Of a stretch of 64,000 bases of DNA, positions 19,410 through 29,486 are shown in pieces; position 1 is the stretch's first letter, and each line of letters opens with the position of its first letter. The position numbers were made by a program, and so were the translations under genes. The notes under the pieces were generated by a model, which saw only the letters and a program-made list of their open reading frames with translations, made no database searches and was not told the DNA's origin. Source of the DNA: Pseudomonas chlororaphis (lineage in GTDB: Bacteria; Pseudomonadota; Gammaproteobacteria; Pseudomonadales; Pseudomonadaceae); contig NZ_MSCT01000019.1 of assembly GCF_001921865.1 (NCBI RefSeq), positions 496,001 through 560,000 of the forward strand, in the 5' to 3' direction.

Positions 19410-19433
19410 AAAGCGCGAAAAGCGACCTCTACC

Positions 19434-19451
19434 TGTACTGAAAGCGCTACA
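19434..19451. promoter_or_regulatory. GcsR-type binding site 1
   Basis: TGTACTG-AAAG-CGCTACA, a partial match to the GcsR 18-bp consensus (TGTAACG-N4-CGTTCCG as I recall it). It starts 19 bp before site 2. Confidence 0.6.
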
Positions 19452-19452
19452 G

Positions 19453-19470
19453 CGGAACGATATCGCTACA
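19453..19470. promoter_or_regulatory. GcsR-type binding site 2
   Basis: CGGAACG-ATAT-CGCTACA, whose complement reads TGTAGCG-N4-CGTTCCG, the closest match to the GcsR consensus in the window. Confidence 0.7.
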
Positions 19471-19533
19471 GACGCTCTTCATAGGCACTGCGCAAGGCTT
19501 TGATCCCCATAGGCTTTTTCCAAGGCATGCAGC

Positions 19534-19551
19534 TGTAGCGATTTCGCTACA
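19534..19551. promoter_or_regulatory. GcsR-type binding site 3
   Basis: TGTAGCG-ATTT-CGCTACA, a perfect palindrome, 81 bp downstream of site 2 and about 100 bp upstream of the predicted transcription start. Confidence 0.7.
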
Positions 19552-19583
19552 GCTATCAAAATCAAGCTTCCGGAAAATCATCA

Positions 19584-19596
19584 TAAGTTATTGATT
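19584..19596 (-). promoter_or_regulatory. IHF binding site
   Basis: On the minus strand AATCAA-TAAC-TTA matches the IHF consensus WATCAA-N4-TTR at every position. It lies between the GcsR sites and the sigma-54 promoter, where DNA bending would bring activator and polymerase together. Confidence 0.65.
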
Positions 19597-19615
19597 AATA
19601 ACAACTAATAAACAT

Positions 19616-19631
19616 TGGCCGCGTTTTTGCT
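19616..19631 (+). promoter_or_regulatory. Sigma-54 promoter for gcvH operon
   Basis: TGGCCGCGTTTTTGCT carries GG at 19617-19618 and GC at 19629-19630, exactly 10 bases apart, as required for -24/-12 promoters. The predicted start is near 19642, about 70 bp before gcvH. Confidence 0.75.
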
Positions 19632-19712
19632 AAGGGATTACCCATTCGGCTCTGCCCCGCATGAGCATTCAATCGCGTCCACCAGACGAATCTGGCCCCT
19701 TGAGGAGTTTCC

Positions 19713-20096
19713 ATGAGCGAGTTGCGTTTTACTGAAGATCACGAATGGCTGCGTACCGAAGCCGACGGCAGCGTTACCGTCGGCATCACGGCTTTCGCGC
19801 AAAACGCCCTGGGCGATGTGGTGTTCGTGCAATTGCCGGAGCTGCAGGTCTACGACAAGGGTGCGGAAGCCGCCACCGTGGAATCGGTAAAAGCCGCCAG
19901 CGGTGTGTACATGCCCCTGGACGGTGAAGTGGTCGCCACCAACCCGGCCCTGGAAGACAGCCCGGAACTGGTCAACGAAGACCCGCTGGGCGAAGGCTGG
20001 TTCTTCCGCTTCATTCCCGCGGACGCCGCCGCTGTCGGCCAATTGCTGGATCAGGACGCCTACGACCGCCTGATCAAAGCCAACGCCGAAGCCTGA
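19713..20096 (+). CDS. gcvH: Glycine cleavage system H protein
   Basis: The 127-residue lipoyl carrier shuttles the aminomethyl group between the P and T proteins. The lipoylated lysine is Lys60 in ESVKAASG. The start LRFTEDHEWLRTE and the GLGEGW-like GEGWFFRF are family hallmarks. TTGAGGAG precedes the ATG. It is the first gene of the GcsR-regulated operon, and gcvP starts 9 bp after its stop, corresponding to the gcvH2 copy of P. aeruginosa. Confidence 0.96.
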   Translation: MSELRFTEDHEWLRTEADGSVTVGITAFAQNALGDVVFVQLPELQVYDKGAEAATVESVKAASGVYMPLDGEVVATNPALEDSPELVNEDPLGEGWFFRFIPADAAAVGQLLDQDAYDRLIKANAEA

Positions 20097-20105
20097 GGAG
20101 CCGCC

Positions 20106-22967
20106 ATGAGCATCAAGCCAAACCTGAACACCGCCAACGAATTCATCGCGCGCCACATCGGCCCCCGCGCCGGCGACGAGCAAGCCATGCTCAACAGCCT
20201 GGGCTTCGACTCCCTGGAAGCCCTGAGCGCCAGCGTAATTCCCGACAGCATCAAGGGCACCAGCGTGCTCGACCTGCCGGCCGGGCAGAGCGAAGCCGAC
20301 GCACTGGCCTCGATCAAGGCCATCGCCGCGAAAAACCAGCTGTTCAAGACCTACATCGGCCAGGGCTACTACAACTGCCATACGCCGTCGCCGATCCTGC
20401 GCAACCTCCTGGAAAACCCGGCCTGGTACACCGCCTACACCCCGTACCAGCCAGAGATTTCCCAGGGTCGCCTGGAAGCGCTGCTGAACTTCCAGACCCT
20501 GATCAGCGACCTCACCGGCCTGCCGATCGCCAACGCCTCCCTGCTCGACGAAGCCACCGCCGCCGCCGAAGCCATGACCTTCTGCAAGCGCCTGAGCAAG
20601 AACAAGGGCAGCCACGTCTTCTTCGCCTCCATCCACTGCCATCCGCAGACCCTCGACGTACTGCGTACCCGCGCCGAGCCGCTGGGTATCGACGTGGTGG
20701 TCGGCGACGAGCGCGAACTGAGCGATGTCAGCGCCTTCTTCGGCGCCCTGCTGCAATACCCGGCGAGCAACGGTGACCTGTTCGACTACCGCCAACTGAC
20801 CGAGCGTTTCCACGCCGCCAATGCCCTGGTGGCGGTCGCCGCCGACCTGCTGGCGCTGACCGTGCTGACCCCGCCGGGCGAATTCGGCGCCGACGTGGCC
20901 ATCGGCAGCGCCCAGCGCTTCGGCGTGCCACTGGGCTTCGGCGGCCCGCATGCCGCTTACTTCTCCACCAAGGACGCGTTCAAGCGCGACATGCCGGGCC
21001 GTCTGGTCGGCGTTTCCGTGGACCGTTTCGGCAAGCCGGCGCTGCGCCTGGCCATGCAGACCCGCGAGCAACATATCCGTCGCGAGAAAGCCACCAGCAA
21101 CATCTGCACCGCCCAGGTCCTGCTGGCCAACATCGCCAGCATGTACGCCGTGTATCACGGCCCCGAAGGCCTGACCCGGATTGCCCAACGCATCCACCAG
21201 CTGACCTCGATCCTGGCCCAGGGCCTGAGCAAACTGGGGGTCAAGGTCGAGCAAGAGAGTTTCTTCGACACCCTGACCCTGCACACCGGCGCGCGTACCG
21301 CGGCGTTGCACGACCAGGCACGCGCCCAGCGTATCAACCTGCGGGTGATCGACGCCGAGCGCCTCGGCCTGTCGCTGGATGAAACCACCGGCCAGGCCGA
21401 TATTGAAACCCTCTGGAGCCTGCTGGCCGACGGCCAGGCCCTGCCGGACTTCGCCGCGCTGGCCACCACCGCGCAGAGCCGCATCCCGCCAGCGCTGGTG
21501 CGCCAGTCGGCGATCCTCAGCCACCCGGTGTTCAACCGCTACCACTCGGAAACCGAGCTGATGCGCTACCTGCGCAAGCTGGCCGACAAGGACCTGGCGC
21601 TGGACCGCACCATGATCCCGCTGGGCTCGTGCACCATGAAGCTCAACGCCGCCAGCGAAATGATCCCGATCACCTGGGCCGAATTCGGTGCCCTGCACCC
21701 GTTCGCCCCGGCCGAGCAAAGCGCCGGTTACCAGCAGCTGACCTCCGAGCTGGAAGCCATGCTCTGCGCCGCCACCGGCTACGACGCGGTGTCCCTGCAA
21801 CCGAACGCCGGCTCCCAGGGCGAGTACGCCGGCCTCTTGGCCATCCGTGCCTATCACCAGAGCCGCGGCGACGACCGTCGCGACATCTGCCTGATCCCGT
21901 CCTCCGCCCACGGCACCAACCCGGCCACCGCCAACATGGCCGGCATGCGCGTGGTAGTCACCGCCTGCGATGCCCGCGGCAACGTCGATATCGAAGACCT
22001 GCGGGCCAAGGCCATCGAGCACCGCGAACACCTCGCCGCGCTGATGATCACCTACCCGTCGACCCACGGCGTGTTCGAGGAAGGCATCCGCGAAATCTGC
22101 GGCATCATTCACGACAACGGCGGCCAGGTGTACATCGACGGCGCCAACATGAACGCCATGGTCGGCCTCTGCGCCCCGGGCAAGTTCGGCGGCGACGTGT
22201 CGCACCTGAACCTGCACAAGACCTTCTGCATTCCCCACGGCGGCGGCGGCCCGGGCGTCGGCCCGATCGGCGTCAAGTCGCACCTGGCGCCGTTCCTGCC
22301 TGGCCACGCGGCCATGGAGCGCAAGGAAGGCGCGGTCTGCGCCGCGCCGTTCGGCAGCGCGAGCATCCTGCCGATCACCTGGATGTACATCCGCATGATG
22401 GGCGGCGAAGGCCTCAAGCGCGCCTCGCAGTTGGCGATCCTCAATGCCAACTACATCTCCCGGCGCCTGGAGGAGCACTACCCGGTGCTCTACACCGGCA
22501 GCAACGGCCTGGTGGCCCACGAGTGCATCCTCGACCTGCGCCCGCTCAAGGACAGCAGCGGCATCAGCGTCGACGACGTCGCCAAGCGCTTGATCGACTT
22601 CGGCTTCCACGCCCCGACCATGTCGTTCCCGGTAGCTGGCACCCTGATGATCGAGCCGACCGAAAGCGAATCCAGGGAAGAACTGGACCGCTTCTGCGAC
22701 GCCATGATCCGCATCCGCGAAGAAATCCGCGCGGTGGAAAACGGCAGCCTGGACAAGGACGACAACCCGCTGAAAAACGCCCCGCACACCGCGGCGGAAA
22801 TCGTCGGTGAATGGTCGCACCCCTATAGCCGCGAACAGGCGGTGTACCCGGTGGCCTCGCTGGTCGAAGGCAAGTACTGGCCGCCTGTGGGCCGGGTCGA
22901 CAACGTGTTCGGCGACCGCAACCTGGTCTGCGCCTGCCCGTCGATCGAAAGCTACCAGGACGCGTAA
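20106..22967 (+). CDS. gcvP: Glycine dehydrogenase (decarboxylating), P protein
   Basis: The 953-residue PLP enzyme decarboxylates glycine and loads the remaining aminomethyl group on GcvH. It has the full bacterial single-chain length. The PLP lysine is Lys705 in [16 protein letters not shown], and the glycine-rich loop follows it. The N-terminal domain shows FIARHIGPR and [13 protein letters not shown], both typical. GAGGAG lies before the ATG. A REP doublet follows the stop, and sdaA, not glyA, is next. Confidence 0.97.
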   Translation: MSIKPNLNTANEFIARHIGPRAGDEQAMLNSLGFDSLEALSASVIPDSIKGTSVLDLPAGQSEADALASIKAIAAKNQLFKTYIGQGYYNCHTPSPILRNLLENPAWYTAYTPYQPEISQGRLEALLNFQTLISDLTGLPIANASLLDEATAAAEAMTFCKRLSKNKGSHVFFASIHCHPQTLDVLRTRAEPLGIDVVVGDERELSDVSAFFGALLQYPASNGDLFDYRQLTERFHAANALVAVAADLLALTVLTPPGEFGADVAIGSAQRFGVPLGFGGPHAAYFSTKDAFKRDMPGRLVGVSVDRFGKPALRLAMQTREQHIRREKATSNICTAQVLLANIASMYAVYHGPEGLTRIAQRIHQLTSILAQGLSKLGVKVEQESFFDTLTLHTGARTAALHDQARAQRINLRVIDAERLGLSLDETTGQADIETLWSLLADGQALPDFAALATTAQSRIPPALVRQSAILSHPVFNRYHSETELMRYLRKLADKDLALDRTMIPLGSCTMKLNAASEMIPITWAEFGALHPFAPAEQSAGYQQLTSELEAMLCAATGYDAVSLQPNAGSQGEYAGLLAIRAYHQSRGDDRRDICLIPSSAHGTNPATANMAGMRVVVTACDARGNVDIEDLRAKAIEHREHLAALMITYPSTHGVFEEGIREICGIIHDNGGQVYIDGANMNAMVGLCAPGKFGGDVSHLNLHKTFCIPHGGGGPGVGPIGVKSHLAPFLPGHAAMERKEGAVCAAPFGSASILPITWMYIRMMGGEGLKRASQLAILNANYISRRLEEHYPVLYTGSNGLVAHECILDLRPLKDSSGISVDDVAKRLIDFGFHAPTMSFPVAGTLMIEPTESESREELDRFCDAMIRIREEIRAVENGSLDKDDNPLKNAPHTAAEIVGEWSHPYSREQAVYPVASLVEGKYWPPVGRVDNVFGDRNLVCACPSIESYQDA

Positions 22968-22982
22968 GACGGCCTAGCCGTC

Positions 22983-23049
22983 CATCGCGGGCCAGCCTCG
23001 CTCCTACAGTTTCTGCGTATACCTTGTAGGAGCGAGCTTGCTCGCGATG
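22983..23049. repeat. REP doublet inside the gcv operon
   Basis: ATCGCGGGCCAGCCTCGCTC at 22983 and the inverted unit TGTAGGAGCGAGCTTGCTCG ending at 23049 lie between gcvP and sdaA, at the position where glyA occurs in P. aeruginosa. Confidence 0.85.
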
Positions 23050-23132
23050 AGCGCCAAGGCGCTCGACGCGCAAATGCACCATCCGTTTCCCCCTGCGTGC
23101 CGATCCACACAATAAGAAACCGGAGAACCAAC

Positions 23133-24509
<1,377 letters not shown>

Positions 24510-24549
24510 TGCCGGCACACGCGCATCTCACGTTTACCAGGAGCTGAAC

Positions 24550-25674
24550 ATGTCCACCGAAATACTGTTGAAGACCCCGCTGCATGCGCTGCACCTCGAG
24601 CTCGGCGCGCGCATGGTGCCGTTCGCCGGCTACGACATGCCCGTGCAATACCCGCTGGGCGTGATGAAGGAACACCAGCACACCCGCGAGCAGGCCGGCC
24701 TGTTCGACGTCTCGCACATGGGGCAGATCCGCCTGACCGGCGCCAACGCCGCCCAGGCCCTGGAAACCCTGGTGCCGGTAGACATCATCGACCTGCCCGT
24801 GGGCATGCAGCGCTATGCCATGTTCACCAACGAAAGCGGTGGCATCCTCGACGACCTGATGGTCGCCAACCTGGGTAACGACGAGCTGTTCCTGGTGGTC
24901 AACGCCGCCTGCAAGGATCAGGACCTGGCCCATCTGCGCCAGCACATCGGCCAGGCATGCCGCATCGAGCCGCTGTTCGAGGAGCGGGCCCTGCTCGCCC
25001 TGCAAGGTCCGGCGGCCGTCACCGTTCTGGCGCGCCTGGCGCCGGAAGTGGCGAAAATGACCTTCATGCAATTCACCCGCGTGAAGCTGCTGGGCGAGGA
25101 CTGCTTTGTCAGCCGTTCGGGCTACACCGGTGAAGACGGTTTCGAAATCTCCGTACCGGCCGCCGCGGCCGAAACACTGGCCCGCGCCCTGCTGGCCGAG
25201 CCGGAAGTGGCCGCCATCGGCCTCGGCGCACGCGACTCGCTGCGCCTGGAAGCCGGCCTGTGCCTGTATGGCCACGACATGAACAGCCAGACCACGCCGA
25301 TCGAAGCCAGCCTGCTGTGGGCCATCTCCAAGCCGCGCCGCGCCGATGGCGTACGGGCCGGCGGTTTTCCCGGCGCCGAACAGGTGTTCGCCCAACAACT
25401 CAAGGGGGTGAGCCGCAAGCGCGTGGGCCTGCTGCCCCAGGAACGTACCCCGGTGCGTGAAGGCGCGGAAATCGTCGATGAAGCAGGCACTGTGATCGGT
25501 AGCGTCTGCAGCGGCGGCTTTGGGCCGACCCTGGGCGGTCCGTTGGCGATGGGTTACCTCGATAGCGCCTATGTCGCACTCGATACGCCAGTCTGGGCAA
25601 TTGTTCGTGGGAAAAAGGTGCCAATGCTTGTAAGCAAAATGCCATTCGTTGCACAACGCTATTATCGAGGTTGA
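24550..25674 (+). CDS. gcvT: Aminomethyltransferase, T protein of glycine cleavage
   Basis: The 374-residue enzyme transfers the methylene group from GcvH to tetrahydrofolate, releasing ammonia. Family motifs are [13 protein letters not shown] near the N-terminus, [28 protein letters not shown] and [20 protein letters not shown] (folate-binding aspartate region). CAGGAG precedes the ATG and the gap from sdaA is 40 bp. It ends the operon. Confidence 0.96.
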   Translation: MSTEILLKTPLHALHLELGARMVPFAGYDMPVQYPLGVMKEHQHTREQAGLFDVSHMGQIRLTGANAAQALETLVPVDIIDLPVGMQRYAMFTNESGGILDDLMVANLGNDELFLVVNAACKDQDLAHLRQHIGQACRIEPLFEERALLALQGPAAVTVLARLAPEVAKMTFMQFTRVKLLGEDCFVSRSGYTGEDGFEISVPAAAAETLARALLAEPEVAAIGLGARDSLRLEAGLCLYGHDMNSQTTPIEASLLWAISKPRRADGVRAGGFPGAEQVFAQQLKGVSRKRVGLLPQERTPVREGAEIVDEAGTVIGSVCSGGFGPTLGGPLAMGYLDSAYVALDTPVWAIVRGKKVPMLVSKMPFVAQRYYRG

Positions 25675-26067
25675 GTAGCTGTTTCCTTAAGTAACGCGGT
25701 TGCGTTAAAAGTGCACTAATCTGTAACGCAACCGCCATAAAACAGTGCATTTCTTCGATATTGAACTTGCCTTATAACAGCTGAAAACAATTGAACAACT
25801 CTATCGAATAAGGGCGAACGGCTAGTACCGGCAAACAGCCGCCAGGCTGAACAAAACCGGGTGTTTCGCAGGGCTTGTATTTTCTCCCATAGTTGGCGTA
25901 GAGTTTCCCCACTGTGTTTGCATGGGTCGCTTGGAATCGTGACCTGGGCAGTAGCCAACAAGTTTGCTACACCCGTTCGACGTCTCTTACTTTCCTGCAA
26001 CCCAGCCCAGTACTCTTTCATGAGAAAGAGACTGTCATTAATTTTTTAGCGTCAAAGGAAATAAGAA
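25675..26067 (+). other. Gene-free leader region before the cold-shock gene
   Basis: These 393 bases hold no convincing gene. They contain a clear hairpin CTCTTTC-ATGA-GAAAGAG at 26013-26030, about 40 bases before the cold-shock start. Long structured leaders are usual for csp mRNAs, so this is probably a long 5' untranslated region, but no promoter was defined. Confidence 0.5.
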
Positions 26068-26280
26068 ATGTCCCAACGTCAGAGCGGTACCGTCAAGTGG
26101 TTTAACGACGAGAAAGGTTTTGGTTTTATCACTCCAGAAAGCGGTCCGGATCTGTTCGTGCATTTCCGCGCCATTCAGGGCAACGGCTTCAAAAGCCTGA
26201 AAGAAGGCCAGAAAGTAACCTTCATCGCTGTGCAGGGCCAAAAAGGCATGCAGGCTGACGAAGTACAAGCTGAAGGCTGA
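26068..26280 (+). CDS. Cold-shock protein (CspA/CapB family)
   Basis: A 70-residue single cold-shock domain that binds single-stranded RNA/DNA. Both RNA-binding motifs are intact: KGFGFI (RNP1, residues 16-21) and LFVHF (RNP2, about 30-34). AAAGGAAATAAGA precedes the ATG, and a strong terminator follows. Several paralogues exist in Pseudomonas, so no specific letter symbol is given. A second cold-shock domain occurs in the window, fused to membrane helices, at 48232. Confidence 0.94.
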
Positions 26281-26292
26281 TCGTCTGTAACG

Positions 26293-26327
26293 AAAAAGCC
26301 CCTGATGCTGACATCAGGGGCTTTTTT
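26293..26327 (+). terminator. Rho-independent terminator after the cold-shock gene
   Basis: Perfect stem GCCCCTGATG / CATCAGGGGC (26298-26307, 26312-26321) with a CTGA loop and six T residues. Confidence 0.92.
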
Positions 26328-26373
26328 GTGCGCGCAATTCCGTAATATGGCTTCTTTTTCTTGGAGCCCTGCC

Positions 26374-26862
26374 ATGTCGAAACCCTTGCTGAGCCCCCAG
26401 GGCGAATTTCCCGCTGCTGGTCTGGGCCGCCGTCTGGCAGCGATGTTCTACGATTTCCTGCTGTGCACCGCCTTGCTGATTGTCACAGGCGGCATCTATA
26501 AAATGATCCAACTGCAGATCCTCGGCGAAACGCGGATGCGCGCCCTGACCGAGTCCGGCGCCCTGGATGGCGACCCCCTCTACTCGACCGTCCTGTTGTT
26601 TGTGCTGTTCGCCTTCTTCGCCAAGTTCTGGACCCATTCCGGGCAGACCTTGGGCATGCAAGTCTGGGGCATACGCGTGCAGAACGCCGACGGCAGTCGC
26701 ATCAGCCTGTGGCAAGCGCTCTTGCGTTTCATGGTTTCGATCGCGTCCTGGCTGTGCGCCGGGCTGGGTTTCCTCTGGGTCCTGATCGACAAACAGCAAC
26801 GCAGCTGGCACGACATCTACTCCTCCAGCCAGATCGTGCGTATCCCCAAACAGAAAAAGTAG
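26374..26862 (+). CDS. RDD-family inner membrane protein
   Basis: A 162-residue protein with the RDD signature (LGRRLAAMFYDFLLCTALL, about residues 14-32), a second helix (about 67-85, TVLLFVLFAFFAKFWTH), and GQTLGMQVWGIRV, followed by a third helix near 120-140 and the C-terminal WHDIYSSSQIV. Family members are small membrane proteins, some implicated in ion exchange, but function here is unknown. The ATG at 26374 has GGAG at 26363-26366; an earlier in-frame start at 26305 would lie inside the preceding terminator. Confidence 0.85.
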   Translation: MSKPLLSPQGEFPAAGLGRRLAAMFYDFLLCTALLIVTGGIYKMIQLQILGETRMRALTESGALDGDPLYSTVLLFVLFAFFAKFWTHSGQTLGMQVWGIRVQNADGSRISLWQALLRFMVSIASWLCAGLGFLWVLIDKQQRSWHDIYSSSQIVRIPKQKK

Positions 26863-26875
26863 CCAGCCACCAACA

Positions 26876-26905
26876 AAAACGCCCCGAACCGTCGGGGCGT
26901 TTTTT
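26876..26905. terminator. Bidirectional terminator between the RDD gene and nadA
   Basis: Stem ACGCCCCGA / TCGGGGCGT (26879-26887, 26892-26900) is flanked by A-run and T-run and serves both convergent genes. Confidence 0.9.
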
Positions 26906-26921
26906 GTGCTGTCAGCAATGA

Positions 26922-27980
26922 TCAGGCATTGCCCGCCAACTTCATCCGCGCAGCCTGGGTGAAATCGAGCATGCGCTTGAGTGGCCGGATCGCCTGGGGA
27001 ATCAACGCCGGGTCCACGAATATCTCGTTACTGCCTTCACGCAGGCACTGCAGGGTGCGCTCCAGGGTGTTCATGGCCATCCATGGGCAATGGGCACAGC
27101 TGCGGCAAGCCGCGCCGTTACCCGCCGTAGGCGCTTCGATAAACACCTTGTCCGGGCACAGCTGCTGCATCTTGTAGAAAATGCCGCGGTCGGTGGCCAC
27201 GATCAGCGTCTTGTTCGGCAGGCGTTGCGCAGCGGCAATCAGCTGGCTGGTGGAGCCCACCGCGTCCGCCAGTTCGATCACCGAAGTCGGCGACTCCGGG
27301 TGAACCAGAATGGCCGCATCGGGATAGAGCGCCTTCATGTCTTCCAGCTGCTTGGACTTGAACTCCTCGTGGACGATGCAGGCGCCGTCCCACAGCAGCA
27401 TATCGGCACCGGTCTGGCGCTGAATATAGGTTCCCAGGTGCTTGTCCGGTCCCCAGATGATGGTCTCGCCGTTATCCATCAGGCTCTCGACGATCTCCAG
27501 CGCGCAACTGGAGGTCACGACCCAGTCGGCACGTGCTTTGACCGCGGCCGAGGTATTGGCGTAGACCACGACGGTACGTTCCGGGTGCTGGTCGCAGAAC
27601 GTCGAGAACTCGTCCACCGGGCATCCCAGGTCGAGGGAGCAGGTCGCTTCCAGCGTGGGCATCAGCACACGCTTCTCGGGGTTGAGAATCTTCGCCGTCT
27701 CGCCCATGAATTTTACCCCAGCGACCACCACGGTCTTGGCCGGGTGAGCGTTGCCGAAACGGGCCATTTCCAGGGAGTCGGATACACAGCCGCCGGTTTC
27801 TTCGGCCAGGGCCTGAATCACCGGGTCACAGTAGAAATGCGCCACCAATACCGCATCCTGAGCCTTGAGCTCGGCGGCGATGGCAGCACGGTAATGAGCC
27901 TCCTCGGCAGCGCTGAGCGGTTTCGGCTGCTTGGCGTCGAGATGGGCTTGAACCAGAAGGCGTTCGGAAATTTGCGTCAT
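26922..27980 (-). CDS. nadA: Quinolinate synthase NadA
   Basis: Condenses iminoaspartate and dihydroxyacetone phosphate to quinolinate in NAD synthesis, using a [4Fe-4S] cluster. The 352-residue length, [19 protein letters not shown] at the N-terminal third, [12 protein letters not shown], the cluster cysteine in [10 protein letters not shown] and the final [13 protein letters not shown] motif are all as expected. It is monocistronic here and marks the left border of the accessory secretion locus. Confidence 0.97.
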   Translation of the reverse strand: MTQISERLLVQAHLDAKQPKPLSAAEEAHYRAAIAAELKAQDAVLVAHFYCDPVIQALAEETGGCVSDSLEMARFGNAHPAKTVVVAGVKFMGETAKILNPEKRVLMPTLEATCSLDLGCPVDEFSTFCDQHPERTVVVYANTSAAVKARADWVVTSSCALEIVESLMDNGETIIWGPDKHLGTYIQRQTGADMLLWDGACIVHEEFKSKQLEDMKALYPDAAILVHPESPTSVIELADAVGSTSQLIAAAQRLPNKTLIVATDRGIFYKMQQLCPDKVFIEAPTAGNGAACRSCAHCPWMAMNTLERTLQCLREGSNEIFVDPALIPQAIRPLKRMLDFTQAARMKLAGNA

Positions 27981-28376
27981 GTTCGCAAGACCTGCAGGCG
28001 CCTAGGCGCGAAAGTCGAGTATACCACCGGCTCCGGACCGTTCAGGGCCCCGCCGGGAGAGTGAGTTCATCAGGCACGGATAGTGTCGAAGCTGCGCAAG
28101 GCTACAGAATATCCAGAGGATTCAAAAGACCATTCTGACCTGCGCCGCAGTTACCACACCGACCCCGAGCAATGGGAAATCCGCAGGGTTTTCTTCAGTC
28201 GATAATCCTCGGCATATCAATAAATTCAGTATGGGATTGCACACCTCATCAGATTCAGGAGGACGGCATCTCAGTCTTTTCTGATTTCTTCATGGATATT
28301 TTTTACGCAATTATTTGCATCGAATGCAGTTGCATCGCATTCAATCCAAACATCACCCAACACAGTGAGACTACTC
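27981..28376. other. Intergenic region before the small precursor genes
   Basis: These 396 bases shift from typical GC-rich sequence to AT-rich sequence after about 28170. An imperfect inverted repeat AATGC-N9-GCATT at 28323-28341 has the same half-sites as the one upstream of the heme receptor, but its core fits the Fur consensus poorly. A possible 84-codon frame at 28172-28426 overlaps the first precursor and lacks a ribosome binding site. No convincing gene was found. Confidence 0.45.
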
Positions 28377-28583
28377 ATGAAAGAACTGAACGAAATGGAA
28401 ATTGGATATATCAGTGGTGCTACTAATGAGTTGTCACCGGCAATACCGGAGTTCGGCTTCAATAAGGATAAGGTAGTGGGTATCACACCAACAGTTCCCC
28501 CAACAGGCTGCATATTCTGGAGGCCTGTCACCCAAGGGTCGATTGAAGGGCGTCCAGGCATTCCTACCTCCTGGTGGCGCTAA
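28377..28583 (+). CDS. Small secreted peptide precursor 1 (microcin-like, double-glycine-type leader)
   Basis: A 68-residue precursor. Residues 1-15 (MKELNEMEIGYISGA) form a double-glycine-type leader with hydrophobic positions and a final SGA. The leader is nearly the same as that of the next gene, and a C39-peptidase exporter lies downstream. The 53-residue predicted mature part is Pro- and Trp-containing with one cysteine (Cys45) and ends PGIPTSWWR, which loosely recalls the PEGIPSEAWN segment of microcin V. The ATG at 28377 is preferred to an upstream GTG at 28365 because of leader alignment. It could be a bacteriocin, a partner peptide, or a signal peptide. Cleavage after Ala15 is predicted only. 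Confidence 0.7.
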   Translation: MKELNEMEIGYISGATNELSPAIPEFGFNKDKVVGITPTVPPTGCIFWRPVTQGSIEGRPGIPTSWWR

Positions 28584-28695
28584 TACTCAAGCCTCACCTT
28601 AACGCTCATATAGAAGATGCAGGGTTTGCTGCTCCCCGGGAAACTCTCAAGTAGGTAAGACATCACTACTTTCCCTTCTAAAAAAGGTAGAACAG

Positions 28696-29001
28696 ATGAA
28701 AGAACTAACCAGCAGTGAGATTGAAGCTGTTTCCGGAGCCCTCTCGTTACAGGAGTCGATCGCCGGCAGTGCGATCGGCGCCATTGGAGGTAGCTGGGTC
28801 GGCGCCATCGCCGGCGGCAAATTCGGCGCAAGTGCCGGCGGCTGGATCGTCGGCGGTATCGCCGCCGGTGTCGGTATGCTCTACGGAACGGTTCTCGGCG
28901 GTCTCGGCGGTTTAATCGGCGGCGCCTTTGTAGGCCCTGACCGTGCCGTCGACATTGCGGTTGAAGCAGGCCGTATCCTGTTCGGCAATTCGAAGGTCTG
29001 A
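28696..29001 (+). CDS. Microcin-like bacteriocin precursor 2 (Gly/Ala-rich, double-glycine-type leader)
   Basis: A 101-residue precursor with leader MKELTSSEIEAVSGA (1-15), comparable to the MRTLTLNELDSVSGG leader of microcin V. The predicted 86-residue mature peptide is Gly/Ala-rich with repeated small-xxx-small motifs (AIGAIGGSWVGAIAGG and GGLGGLIGGAFVG), as in pore-forming class II bacteriocins, then a charged tail (PDRAVDIAVEAG) without the cysteines of siderophore-free microcin V. AAGG lies upstream of the ATG. A hairpin terminator follows. It is probably exported and matured by the downstream C39 ABC transporter. Confidence 0.8.
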   Translation: MKELTSSEIEAVSGALSLQESIAGSAIGAIGGSWVGAIAGGKFGASAGGWIVGGIAAGVGMLYGTVLGGLGGLIGGAFVGPDRAVDIAVEAGRILFGNSKV

Positions 29002-29486
29002 TCTACCCCTGTGCGTCTACCCAGCTGTAACAGGTAGACGCCTTCATCTTTTCGCCACAATAGATCATGGTTACTAATGACCGATTGTGATCTCTACATA
29101 ATCAAGTGCGGCATAACTCAACTCACGGATCACGCTGTATAAAAGACTACTTCCAACCGAGATATCGTTAGGCATCGAAAGACAGAAGCCAACAGTACCT
29201 CTCAAACACATCACCCTAGCATAAGAAACTAAAAGCAAAGACTGTCCATACCTAACTCACCTATACAAAACCAATATGGACGCCATCCTAGGCCAAAGGC
29301 ATTAAAGACATAAGTTCTCCTCACGACTAACCAGTACAACAGAAAAGCAATTCCCTAACAGAGCGTCTGCCAACTACGCAACCCTCTTACAGAAACAACC
29401 CCACTGATTGATAGCAACCCTAATTACATATTCTCGCCTCCTCATAACCACCGAACTTACATGCTCAATGACAGGACGTTCCCCCG
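29002..29486. other. AT-rich gene-poor region between precursor 2 and the export genes
   Basis: Apart from the terminator at its left end, these 485 bases are visibly AT-rich against the rest of the window and hold no convincing gene. A minus-strand frame of 46 codons (29074-29214, GTG start) is the only small frame with a protein-like look; it has no clear ribosome binding site. The promoter for the export genes should lie near the right end. Confidence 0.5.
29013..29050 (+). terminator. Terminator after precursor 2
   Basis: Perfect 9-bp stem GCGTCTACC / GGTAGACGC (29013-29021, 29033-29041) followed by CTTCATCTTTT. It would separate high precursor expression from the transport genes. Confidence 0.7.

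Noticed and set aside
19638-22820. 1060-codon antisense frame opposite gcvH-gcvP
   Set aside because: Shadow frame; both plus-strand genes carry their catalytic residues.
28020-28180. Possible attL duplicate of the tRNA-Lys 3' end
   Set aside because: Looked for the TCGAATCCCACACGACCC-type sequence near the nadA side; none found by eye.
28271-28561. 96-codon minus-strand frame over precursor 1
   Set aside because: Antisense to a gene supported by leader similarity; no ribosome site or family.
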